Assembly: GCF_002835995.1 (NCBI RefSeq)
Contig: NZ_PJBZ01000072.1
Span: 1-40,347, forward strand
From: Psychromonas sp. Urea-02u-13
GTDB taxonomy: Bacteria; Pseudomonadota; Gammaproteobacteria; Enterobacterales; Psychromonadaceae
DNA: 40,347 nucleotides
Direction of reading: 5' to 3'
Shown: positions 26,124-34,518 of the stretch, piece after piece
How the letters are laid out: each line of letters begins with the position of its first letter
Numbering within the stretch: the stretch's first letter is position 1
Translations under genes and position numbers: made by a program
The notes under the pieces: model-generated
Told to the model about the DNA's origin: nothing
What the model saw: only the letters and a program-made list of their open reading frames with translations
Databases searched by the model: none

Positions 26124-27608
26124 ATGTTCCGCTCACTCGCCAGTCAATTAACACTCTGTATTAGCGCATTATTCTTTGTTGCGACAGTGGCTTTATTTCA
26201 ATGGTATTTTTACAGTAGCGAGCAGTTTGCCAATGAAGTAGAGCAGATGTTACATCGTGATTTAGCGACGCATATTGTGCATGACGATAACAAATTAAAT
26301 CAGGGCATTATTCAACCAAGCAATTTAAAGGGCGCGTTTCATACAAAAATGTTATTAGGCCCAGAATGGGAGCTTTATGCGTTAGATGTTAATGGCAAAG
26401 TGCTCGCCTATTCTGCATTAGAAGGAGAGGTGAAACGGGATAAAGTAAATTTAGCACCGATCAAACAATATTTAAACGGCCAACCATTACCGCTCTATGG
26501 CGATGACCCGCGCAGCCCCCAAACACAAAAAATATTTTCAGTCAGCCCGATTATTGATGCCAATACAGCACAAATACAGGGTTATTTATATGTCATTATT
26601 GGTGGGCAAAAACGCGATTCGACGATGGCATTATTATCCGATAGCAAAGCACTAAAAGACAGCGCATTGATTTTAAGCGCGGTGCTTATATTTGCTTTTA
26701 TAGCCATGTTATTAGCCATTACCGTGATTACCAGACCGCTTAAAAAACTCAGTCAGCGCAGCTTAGCATATGTAAATAATGATTTTACAGAGCTGAACGC
26801 ACGCCATGATACTAACCAACATTACGCAAAATTTAACAGCACAGAGATAGAGCATTTAGAATCTAGTTTTATTTTTGCGGCCGAACATATTAAGCAACAG
26901 CTAAGCCAGATAAAAACCACTGAGCAATTACGAAGAGAACTGCTATCACACATCTCACACGATTTTAGAACGCCATTAACCGCACTTAATGGTTATCTTG
27001 AAACCTGGTTGATTAGTCATGAAAAGTCACATAGGCCAGAGCTAATTCAATTAGCCCATAAAAATGGTCAACAGATCAATCAATTAGTAGATCAACTTTT
27101 TGAATTAGCGAGGTTAGAAAGTGGCGATATTCAATTTTTTCCCGAGCCCGTGAATGTCGTGGAATTGGCCTATGACGTCATGCAACGCCTGCGTTATCAA
27201 GCAGAAAAACAGTGTGTTCAATTAAGCGTTGAGGTAGATAGCACAAGTGGCATCATTGCCTACGCGGATATCAGTAAGTTAGAGCGGGTTTTGGTCAACT
27301 TAATCGACAATGCCATACGCCATACCCAAGTAAACGGCACAGTAAAAGTTGAAATTAACGATCACAAAAATAAAGTGGAGATGAGTATCGTTGATAATGG
27401 CAAAGGCATCCAACAGAATGAATTGGAGGCTATTTTTGAGCCAAAATATCGCGCAACAAATAGTCAAGGAAGCTTAACTAATGCCGGCCTAGGCTTGTCT
27501 ATCGTCAAATATTTACTCGAAATGCACCACAGTATGATTACGGTTTCTAGCCAACCAGGTATCGGCAGTCAATTCAAATTTGAACTTGATAAAGCACAAT
27601 TTAACTAG
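26124..27608 (+). CDS. Sensor histidine kinase
   Basis: This 494-residue kinase has two membrane helices (about 8-28 and 178-200) around a periplasmic sensor of about 150 residues. HAMP, HisKA with His279 (HISHDFRTPLTALNGYLE), and HATPase with the N box (NLIDNAIRHTQ), G1 (DNGKGI) and G2 (GLGLSIV) follow in order. It should phosphorylate the adjacent response regulator. The periplasmic signal is unknown; the neighbouring exported spondin proteins are reasonable candidates for ligands or accessory sensors. Confidence 0.94.
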   Translation: MFRSLASQLTLCISALFFVATVALFQWYFYSSEQFANEVEQMLHRDLATHIVHDDNKLNQGIIQPSNLKGAFHTKMLLGPEWELYALDVNGKVLAYSALEGEVKRDKVNLAPIKQYLNGQPLPLYGDDPRSPQTQKIFSVSPIIDANTAQIQGYLYVIIGGQKRDSTMALLSDSKALKDSALILSAVLIFAFIAMLLAITVITRPLKKLSQRSLAYVNNDFTELNARHDTNQHYAKFNSTEIEHLESSFIFAAEHIKQQLSQIKTTEQLRRELLSHISHDFRTPLTALNGYLETWLISHEKSHRPELIQLAHKNGQQINQLVDQLFELARLESGDIQFFPEPVNVVELAYDVMQRLRYQAEKQCVQLSVEVDSTSGIIAYADISKLERVLVNLIDNAIRHTQVNGTVKVEINDHKNKVEMSIVDNGKGIQQNELEAIFEPKYRATNSQGSLTNAGLGLSIVKYLLEMHHSMITVSSQPGIGSQFKFELDKAQFN

Positions 27609-27704
27609 ATGGTGACGGTAAATCATCGTTACCTTTCTTTTAACAAGAATGGTTCGCTTTGTAGGTGAAACAACAATTAATATTTTTTCTTAGTCGCATA
27701 TAAC

Positions 27705-27737
27705 AAAAAAGGCCTAAATTTCTTTAGGCCTTTTTTT
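27705..27737. terminator. Bidirectional terminator
   Basis: Stem GGCCTAAA/TTTAGGCC with loop TTTC is flanked by A6 and T7. It serves the kinase operon on the plus strand and the DUF3297 gene on the minus strand. Confidence 0.9.
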
Positions 27738-27766
27738 AAAGCAGTATTTAATATACGTCTTAGCTT

Positions 27767-28015
27767 TTAACGATAAAACGCTTCAACAGTGCCTTTTTTA
27801 GTCATCATAAGCGGGTTTCCGCGACGATCTAATGCTTTGTGTGCTGGTACTTTTACCCAACCTTCACTGATGCAGTATTCTTCAACGTCGAAACGTTCTT
27901 TGCCGTTAAGACGAATACCAATATCATTTTCGTAAACACTAGCTTCATGGTGTGGGCTGCGTGGGTTAGCAGAGAAGCGATCCGGTAAAGCGGGTAACGA
28001 TGTAGTGTCATTCAT
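27767..28015 (-). CDS. DUF3297 family protein
   Basis: This 82-residue protein matches the DUF3297 pattern along its length: LPDRFSANPRSPHHEASVYE, the strand IGIRLNGKERFDVEEYCISE, then GWVKVPAHKALDRRGNPLMM and a C-terminal GTVEAFYR. It is probably a soluble cytosolic protein of unknown function. It stands downstream of the MYG1 gene on the minus strand, 115 bases away. Confidence 0.88.
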   Translation of the reverse strand: MNDTTSLPALPDRFSANPRSPHHEASVYENDIGIRLNGKERFDVEEYCISEGWVKVPAHKALDRRGNPLMMTKKGTVEAFYR

Positions 28016-28130
28016 ATTGGTGGCCTGTAGTAAATAAAAAGAGCGCTATTATCAGCAATTGGTAAACGATAAGCAATAGGAAAAACACTCGAGGTTTCTA
28101 AAAACATCAAGTGTTACAAACCTTGCTTAT

Positions 28131-29003
28131 TTACGCATCGATAAGGGCCATTTCGGCCATTTTCATGGTGCTTTCAAAAGACTCTGCACCCGCGATAAAC
28201 AAACCATTATGACAAAACATTGCGTCATCAAGGCCTGTTACTTCTTGAAGTGGTTGACCTTTTAACCCTGCCCAGCTAGTTGGTAACGATTTTCTATCTT
28301 CAAATGAGCCAAGCTCTGCAGGAACAGTTTGAATTCTCCATTCGCCTGAGTGAGACGGGTAAACAACAAATAAAGCAGCTTCTGATAACGCGTGTACTGT
28401 TCTTTTCCACGGAGTGTATTTTTCTAATACAATCACTCTTGGGTCTTGTGCATCTTCAATCGCTTTAGCCACAATTGCTTTTGCACTAATACCGCCACTG
28501 GCAGAGGCGATGAAACGCGCTAAAACACGTGATGCAAAATCAACGGCTTGATCAAAACAAGCATCAAAATCACTGTCTTCTTGCCAAGTCGGGTTAAACA
28601 TTGAAATAGTTTGGCTAAGGCTGATACCAGTAGACACGCCTTTAACATAACCACAATCAATCGCATCAATGGTAGACACTAAACCTGAATCAACAGAATT
28701 TGCGACATCTTGATTATCTTCGCAGATTGCTAAGCCATATTTTTTCCAAATCAAACCAAATGATGAATAAGGCGTACCATCTTCACGCTCTCCTGCACCA
28801 CCACGTTGATGATGATCAAAACGACCCGTCTCCGGGTCATATTCGCCGCCAACATCAAGCACAATATCTGCCTGGCTAATAATCTCTAAATCGCGAGTAC
28901 GAATAAGGTTAAAAGACGGGAAAATGCACTTAAGTGCGGCGATACTGAAAACATCATCAGCATGAAAATTACCATTGTGGGTTACTATCGTTTTATCATT
29001 CAT
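28131..29003 (-). CDS. MYG1/UPF0160 family protein
   Basis: This 290-residue protein belongs to the MYG1 family, DHH-like phosphoesterases; the eukaryotic member is a 3'-5' RNA exonuclease. Metal-site motifs are THNGNFHADDVFSIAALK near the start, VLDVGGEYDPETGRFDHHQR and, further on, STIDAIDCGYV. The C-terminal region includes LSEAALFVVYPSHSGEWRIQ and TGLDDAMFCHNGLFIAGA, also typical. A role in RNA turnover is plausible. The gene begins at the ATG at 29003. Confidence 0.92.
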   Translation of the reverse strand: MNDKTIVTHNGNFHADDVFSIAALKCIFPSFNLIRTRDLEIISQADIVLDVGGEYDPETGRFDHHQRGGAGEREDGTPYSSFGLIWKKYGLAICEDNQDVANSVDSGLVSTIDAIDCGYVKGVSTGISLSQTISMFNPTWQEDSDFDACFDQAVDFASRVLARFIASASGGISAKAIVAKAIEDAQDPRVIVLEKYTPWKRTVHALSEAALFVVYPSHSGEWRIQTVPAELGSFEDRKSLPTSWAGLKGQPLQEVTGLDDAMFCHNGLFIAGAESFESTMKMAEMALIDA

Positions 29004-29562
29004 CAGTTTTTATCATTTTAGGAAGAAATAAGAAGGTGAAGCAGTTTTAAGGCGTATTTATTGACTAAAAATTGCAGAGAGGATTCTATATTAAGCTAGC
29101 AAACAACAACAGCGGATTTTTATGACGGTGCATTTTTAATGCACAGAGGCGTTGTTTGTGAGGCGAGACTTCAGCCTTGCAGGATTTGTGGTGTTAGCAA
29201 CAGGTGCAATACTATATTACATGCTTCATACTCTTGCTATTTTCGGTTTTATTGGCGCTTTGTCACAAGCTTTAATGTTAAAAAACAATTTAATGATTAC
29301 CCTGCTTAATATCTATTACACTAACAAACTAGGGTTGCTGGTTAAAAGAAAACCTTTACAAAAGTAGCATCTAAAAAATCCAGAAAAGGGTAATAATACG
29401 ACCCCTAAAATTAAAAATAGTGAGTAATACTCTAATAACAGAGGATAAATCAAAGGTAAAACCAAGGCATTTATTTGTTCATTTAAACGCCAACTAATAT
29501 GGAATAACCTTGATTATTACTTTACAATAAAAATATCGTACACCTTACTTTAAGTTGCCATA
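29004..29562. other. Intergenic region with decayed repeat
   Basis: This stretch holds a GTGCAT/ATGCAC hairpin (around 29128-29144) and a decayed copy of repeat family B (29307-29362). A TTG-started frame (29152-29367) would encode a 71-residue hydrophobic protein, but its last third is read through the repeat remnant, and I do not call it a gene. Confidence 0.5.
29307..29362. repeat. Decayed partial copy of repeat family B
   Basis: The left part, TAATATCTATTACACTAA, corresponds to TAATACCAATTCCACTAA at 11002. The 16 bases TTGCTGGTTAAAAGAA (29335-29350) are identical to 11034-11049. The right part contains CCTTTACAAAA, the complement of TTTTGTAAAGG in copy 1. The right end is lost. Confidence 0.6.
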
Positions 29563-30174
29563 ATGAATTCAAAACACTATCTAATCATCAATGTGCTTTT
29601 AGCACTTTCTTTAACAGCTTGTACATTGCCTAAAGCCCCTGTTTCACCAGAAATGAAACGCATTAACAACCAGCAAGAAGAACTGGTAGAAATAAAAGAA
29701 ACACAGGGTAAATTGCTAGCAAGCAATGAAAAACTGATGGCACAGGTTAGCGAGTGGAAAAAATCAGAAGCAAATGTACACCGTCTAGTGGCCATTGAAG
29801 AAGAGTTAAATTTACTCATTCAACAGCTTAATACAATCACTAAAGAAGCAGAAAAAGCGCCTGCAGTGAGTAAAAGCAACGCAAACGAAACGCGTAGTGC
29901 CTCTCAAGCACAGCCTAAATATATGTTACAACTTGCTTCATTAAATAATATGTATAACGTCAATAAAACCTGGTCTGAGCTTAAAGCGCAACAGCCCGCT
30001 CTTTTACAGGACTTACCCGCTTATTCTCAGCAAGTAGAAGTCAATGGGAAAACATATTACCGCCTTAAAGTTGGCCAGTTCAGCAGCAAATCACAGGCAC
30101 AACAGGTTTGTCGTCAATTAACACAAGAAAAAGTGAGTTGTTTACTGGCACCCTACTCAGGCAGTGCACTGTAA
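29563..30174 (+). CDS. SPOR-domain lipoprotein
   Basis: This 203-residue lipoprotein has the lipobox LTAC with Cys20. A coiled-coil-like region (about 33-100: RINNQQEELVEIKETQGKLL and following) leads to a C-terminal SPOR domain (about 125-198: YMLQLASLNNMYNVNKTWSE, YYRLKVGQFSSKSQAQQVC). SPOR domains bind peptidoglycan stripped of stem peptides, usually at the division septum. The C-terminal part (KSQAQQVCRQLTQ) closely resembles the tail of the usher-like protein encoded next (KTQAQQACRSLSA). The two are separated by 130 bases with a strong hairpin. Confidence 0.85.
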   Translation: MNSKHYLIINVLLALSLTACTLPKAPVSPEMKRINNQQEELVEIKETQGKLLASNEKLMAQVSEWKKSEANVHRLVAIEEELNLLIQQLNTITKEAEKAPAVSKSNANETRSASQAQPKYMLQLASLNNMYNVNKTWSELKAQQPALLQDLPAYSQQVEVNGKTYYRLKVGQFSSKSQAQQVCRQLTQEKVSCLLAPYSGSAL

Positions 30175-30182
30175 ATCATCCT

Positions 30183-30229
30183 TTGTCTCCGTTTATCAAT
30201 ACATAATAGCGATTGATAAACGGAGACAA
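30183..30229. repeat. Perfect 18-bp inverted repeat
   Basis: TTGTCTCCGTTTATCAAT and its exact complement are separated by 11 bases. It begins eight bases after the stop of the SPOR lipoprotein gene and lies 75 bases before the usher-like gene. No T-run follows, so it could be a processing or attenuation site, a transcription factor site, or an imperfect terminator. Confidence 0.75.
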
Positions 30230-30304
30230 GTGAGCAGACGCGAGGGAATTAAATAGTAATGAACAGTGTATTTAGCGCGATGATCATCGCAAATATTAAG
30301 TTTT

Positions 30305-32707
30305 ATGCCTAACTTAACAAAAGAAAAAAAACGTTACTTACTAGCGAGCTATTTGTTATTACAAGGCATGCCTGCACACGCAGAAAACCAACTTTTAGAC
30401 TCTTTTCTTAATAATAAAGCGTTACAAAGCACACTGCAGGCCATTGCTGATATAAACCATTACATTGTCCCTCCTTCACCTAAACAGAAGAATATTAATA
30501 AATATTCTAAGACGCCTTCTGCGAGTAACAATAATCGCGATCCAGAAGATAAAACACTAGAGCAATGGTTTGATTTTACTAAAGTCCCGTCGACAAAAAG
30601 CCAATTGTTATTAGGTAAACAATTAGATGAGGCAATTTCCCCTTGGAAAGGCTCCATTTACCAAGATCTGGGTGCCCCAATTGCTGATTTACAGTTCTAC
30701 GGCTTAAACAATAAAGAAGGTGGACACGCCGGATTCTCAATTCTTGCGGATCATAAACTCGGTGTGGTAGACACTCAGTTGTTTATCAGTCGTAATGACA
30801 GCGCAGACTTAAACGGCTCCCGTTTAACCTTTTCTCAAGACAATATAAAAACGGGCTCGTCCAATTTTTTCAATATTCGTCAATATCAAGTCGGCGATAT
30901 TACACCCGCTAAAACAACAGCCGGTAAGACTCAAGAGATGGGTAAGGGATTAAGTTTTTCCAATCAAAGCAGTAAAGAATTAATTGACACCCGTAGCATT
31001 ACCTTTAGCGACAATATCCAACCGGGCTGGGAAGTAGAACTATACCGTAATGGCATTCTCATTGAACGTCAGCTAAGCCTAGATAATGGTCGTTATGATT
31101 TTAAAGATGTCGAGTTATTATTCGGTAGCAATCAGTTTAAATTGATTCTTTATGGGCCACAGGGACAAGTAAAAACACAAGAAAAACAAGTCTATGTGAA
31201 CAAAAACGCCCTAAATGCAAAACAAGAACGTTATGCGTTTTCTATTGTAGATTTAGAAAACAAACTGTTTAGTGACGCAACAGAAAAACCAGACAATCAG
31301 CTTGGCTGGTTATCAACATTAAACTACAGCCAAGGCATAACACCGTGGATATCAGCGCATGGTAGCCTTGAGTATTTAATTGCCGATCAAGATGATGATA
31401 AACAGTTATATAGTTTAGGCCTTAGTGCTCATGCACTGCCCGGGTTATTGATGTCAGCAGACTTCTCGCAGAACGATCAGAGCGAACAAAAAGTATTAGT
31501 GAAAGCACGCAGTAAAATGGGCAAACACGCTTTTAATCTAAGTTATCAAAAACATAATAAAGATTTCTGGATTAACCCGGTACAGGCGAATAGCGCAGCA
31601 CAGCTAAGTACAGGGCCACAAGTAAAAAGCACCCGACAACAAATGACAAGCTCTACTATCGAACCGATTCCAGACAACCTGCAAACACTAGAATCCTTAG
31701 CACTGATCATGCAGGGTAACTTATTACAACGCAGTAACTTGTCCATTAACTATCAAAATGATTGGGCTAAAAGGCAATATGAGAACAATTTAAAAACGGA
31801 ATTTTTAAGCAATCAACTGTATTTTTACAGTGGTCAAAGCCTTTTGAGCCATCAATTATCTTGGTTAGAATACGATGAAGAAGGCAGAGATAAACGACGT
31901 AATTTAACCGGACTTTTGCGCCTGCAACACAGCTTCGGACACTTATATACTCGCCTGCAAACCGGTTATGAAGTGCAGCCAGATAATAAAACAACCCATC
32001 TTAGAGGTGAATTTTCCTATCCTCTTCAGCCCAATTTACAATCTGAATTAGATCTCGGTTATTACCCAATCGATGCTAAATATCGAATTCGCGTCGGTTT
32101 TAACTGGCAATACGAAATATTAAGCCTTAATAGTTCGATATTTTATAATAGTGATGACATTTGGTCCGCGGGTTTGACGGCAAAATTTACTTTTGGCTAT
32201 GATCCCAAAACAGACCGTTATTATGCGCATACTAACAAAACAAAAAATAACAATGTGACAGGCAGTGGTTATTCGCCTAAAATCAAAGCACAGAATAACA
32301 TTACAACAGGTAATGCTTACCCGTATGGCAATAACGCACAAAACAGCAGCGCTATTGGGCGAGATTATCAGCGACCAACAACCGCCTCTTACAAAGAAGA
32401 TGATTTTGACAAACAGGTGATTAATGCGCTCGATATCGCCAGCGGAAAAGCCCCTTTTACGCGTGGTTACTTCTTAGAAATAGGCGCTTTCGACACTAAA
32501 AAAGCAATGAAATCCTATTGGTATGGCATGATAAAAACCTATAATAATGCACTACGTCAGAAAATGTTTTATACCTTTGACCCACATAAAAAAACCTTTA
32601 ACCTCAACGCAGCTTATTTCGACAATAAAACACAAGCGCAACAAGCCTGTCGTTCACTAAGTGCTCAAGCGATTGATTGCCAAGCCAATTACTTTCAGTT
32701 GCCTTAA
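30305..32707 (+). CDS. Usher-like outer-membrane protein with SPOR-like C-terminus
   Basis: This 800-residue exported protein has a signal peptide (1-26, ending PAHA). Residues about 95-240 are beta-rich, and GWEVELYRNG (about 241-250) through FGSNQFKLILYGPQG (about 275-290) match the plug/middle-domain pattern of alternate-type fimbrial ushers. A long stretch of alternating strands (about 300-640) fits a beta-barrel. A low-complexity Asn/Gly/Tyr linker (about 655-700) has loose repeats (NNVTGSGY, NNITTGNAY). The last 80 residues (FLEIGAFDTKKAMKSYW to KTQAQQACRSLSAQAIDC) resemble the SPOR domain of the upstream lipoprotein. No chaperone or pilin gene is near. The function is unknown; an envelope protein tethered to peptidoglycan is my inference. 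Confidence 0.75.
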   Translation: MPNLTKEKKRYLLASYLLLQGMPAHAENQLLDSFLNNKALQSTLQAIADINHYIVPPSPKQKNINKYSKTPSASNNNRDPEDKTLEQWFDFTKVPSTKSQLLLGKQLDEAISPWKGSIYQDLGAPIADLQFYGLNNKEGGHAGFSILADHKLGVVDTQLFISRNDSADLNGSRLTFSQDNIKTGSSNFFNIRQYQVGDITPAKTTAGKTQEMGKGLSFSNQSSKELIDTRSITFSDNIQPGWEVELYRNGILIERQLSLDNGRYDFKDVELLFGSNQFKLILYGPQGQVKTQEKQVYVNKNALNAKQERYAFSIVDLENKLFSDATEKPDNQLGWLSTLNYSQGITPWISAHGSLEYLIADQDDDKQLYSLGLSAHALPGLLMSADFSQNDQSEQKVLVKARSKMGKHAFNLSYQKHNKDFWINPVQANSAAQLSTGPQVKSTRQQMTSSTIEPIPDNLQTLESLALIMQGNLLQRSNLSINYQNDWAKRQYENNLKTEFLSNQLYFYSGQSLLSHQLSWLEYDEEGRDKRRNLTGLLRLQHSFGHLYTRLQTGYEVQPDNKTTHLRGEFSYPLQPNLQSELDLGYYPIDAKYRIRVGFNWQYEILSLNSSIFYNSDDIWSAGLTAKFTFGYDPKTDRYYAHTNKTKNNNVTGSGYSPKIKAQNNITTGNAYPYGNNAQNSSAIGRDYQRPTTASYKEDDFDKQVINALDIASGKAPFTRGYFLEIGAFDTKKAMKSYWYGMIKTYNNALRQKMFYTFDPHKKTFNLNAAYFDNKTQAQQACRSLSAQAIDCQANYFQLP

Positions 32708-32830
32708 CCTGAAGCGATGAGTAAGGTTCATCGCCCTGCCCGCTGCTTATTAGATAAAATCAGACACTGAATAAAAGAAACGATTACTGTATTATTACCT
32801 CATACATTCCCACAACATTTAAGAACCTTA

Positions 32831-34429
32831 ATGGCTATTCAACAATTCGATAATGAACTAACAATTATGCGCACCGGTGTGAGTGAAAATAAGACTCCCG
32901 TTATCAACGGCTTATCTTCACCTAAAATATTGCTCGCAACGCTTAATTCAAAATATATTCATGCCAGTTTAGGTTTACGTTACCTCTACGCTAATTTAAA
33001 AGACTTACAAACGTCATGTGAGGTCAAAGAGTTTGTTATTCAAACACGCCCCCTTGATATTGTTGAACAAATTTTGGCATCAAAACCGACGATTGTAGGG
33101 TTTGGTGTTTATATCTGGAATATCGTAGAAACAACCAATGTCGTGAGTCTGTTAAAGGTCATCGCACCTGAAGTTAAAGTGGTATTGGGAGGCCCTGAAG
33201 TAAGTTATGAATCAGAGGCGCAAGCCATTGTTCAGGCATCTGATTATGTGTTAACCGGCGAAGCTGATGTCAGTTTTTACGAATTGTGTAAGGATATTAT
33301 CTATAACACGGCGCCTGATACTAAAATCATTAAGTCCAAACCCGTTGATTTAAAAGACCTTGAAATGCCCTACCAATATTATAGCGATGAAGATTTAAAG
33401 AATCGTTTATTGTATGTGGAAGCATCACGAGGCTGTCCTTTTAAGTGTGAGTTTTGTTTATCGTCATTAGACACTAAATCAAATCCTTACGAGCTCACTG
33501 TGTTTTTAGATCAAATGAAAACACTGTATGAACGTGGTGCACGTAACTTTAAATTTATTGATAGAACCTTTAACTTAGACATTAATACTTCGCTACAAAT
33601 TATGCAGTTTTTCTTAGATAGAATGACCGATGACTTGTATCTACATTTTGAAGTTGTGCCAGATCACCTGCCAAGAAAATTAAAAGAAATGTTAACGCAG
33701 TTCCCTGAAAACACCTTGCAATTTGAAGTCGGCATTCAAACCTTTAACCAGGAAGTGCAAGCTAATATTAGTCGTAAACAAAATAACCCTAAATCAAAAC
33801 AAAATTTGATTTGGCTAAAAGAAAATACAACCGCGCATCTTCATGCCGACTTGATTTTTGGACTGCCGGGTGAAACCTTCGAGTCCTTTAAAGATAGCTT
33901 TGACCAACTTTATGCTTGTAAGCCACATGAAATTCAAATGGGTATTTTAAAGCGTCTTAAAGGGAGTCCGATTATTAGGCACACAGAAAACTTTGATTTG
34001 CGTTTTAATCCACTGCCTCCTTTTAATATATTAAGTACCGATCGTGTTGATTTTGCCACGATGCAACTGGTCAATCGCTTTGCTCGATACTGGGATATGA
34101 TAGGTAACTCAGGTCGCTTTAAACATACATTAGCTTATCTATTAACAGATAATCCGTTTGAAGATTTTATGGCTATCACAAACTGGTTATTTGAAGAAAC
34201 GGGTCAAACGCATAAAATTAACCTTAAGCGATTATATGAATTAATCTCTCAAGCGGTTGAAGCGTTATTCCCTGAAAAACATCAATTGGTACTACCTAAA
34301 ATTGAATTAGATTACACCGGTTCACAATTGAAAAGTGTGTTTAATACACTTAACCTTTATGCCGGTCAGAAGAAAGAAGTCATCAGACCTAGCAAGTTAT
34401 TACAGCGTCAAAAACAACATATGCAGTAA
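32831..34429 (+). CDS. B12-binding radical SAM protein (DUF4080 type)
   Basis: This 532-residue enzyme has an N-terminal cobalamin-binding Rossmann domain (about 30-150, with KILLATLNSKYIHASLGLRY and VVLGGPEVSYE). The radical SAM domain follows, with Cys202, Cys206 and Cys209 (RGCPFKCEFC) for the [4Fe-4S] cluster and FGLPGETFESF as a later SAM-site element. A C-terminal DUF4080-like region begins near residue 380. Such proteins perform radical chemistry, often methylation or ring closure, on unidentified substrates. The ATG at 32831 has a poor ribosome site; an ATG at 32867 is possible. It is followed by a perfect hairpin. Confidence 0.9.
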   Translation: MAIQQFDNELTIMRTGVSENKTPVINGLSSPKILLATLNSKYIHASLGLRYLYANLKDLQTSCEVKEFVIQTRPLDIVEQILASKPTIVGFGVYIWNIVETTNVVSLLKVIAPEVKVVLGGPEVSYESEAQAIVQASDYVLTGEADVSFYELCKDIIYNTAPDTKIIKSKPVDLKDLEMPYQYYSDEDLKNRLLYVEASRGCPFKCEFCLSSLDTKSNPYELTVFLDQMKTLYERGARNFKFIDRTFNLDINTSLQIMQFFLDRMTDDLYLHFEVVPDHLPRKLKEMLTQFPENTLQFEVGIQTFNQEVQANISRKQNNPKSKQNLIWLKENTTAHLHADLIFGLPGETFESFKDSFDQLYACKPHEIQMGILKRLKGSPIIRHTENFDLRFNPLPPFNILSTDRVDFATMQLVNRFARYWDMIGNSGRFKHTLAYLLTDNPFEDFMAITNWLFEETGQTHKINLKRLYELISQAVEALFPEKHQLVLPKIELDYTGSQLKSVFNTLNLYAGQKKEVIRPSKLLQRQKQHMQ

Positions 34430-34444
34430 GCTTTCTTAAATAAA

Positions 34445-34475
34445 CCATAAGGCGCTGACCCAAAGCGCCTTATGG
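34445..34475. terminator. Hairpin between converging genes
   Basis: A perfect 12-bp stem CCATAAGGCGCT/AGCGCCTTATGG has a 7-base loop. On the minus strand it is followed by TTTATTT, so it can end the aminopeptidase transcript as well as that of the radical SAM gene. Confidence 0.75.
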
Positions 34476-34518
34476 AAATAAAGCTTAGCGACGAGAAGAC
34501 TAATTACCAGAACAGTCA

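Noticed and set aside
29152-29367. A 71-residue hydrophobic frame starting at TTG
   Set aside because: It has no clear ribosome site, and its last third is read through a decayed copy of repeat family B.
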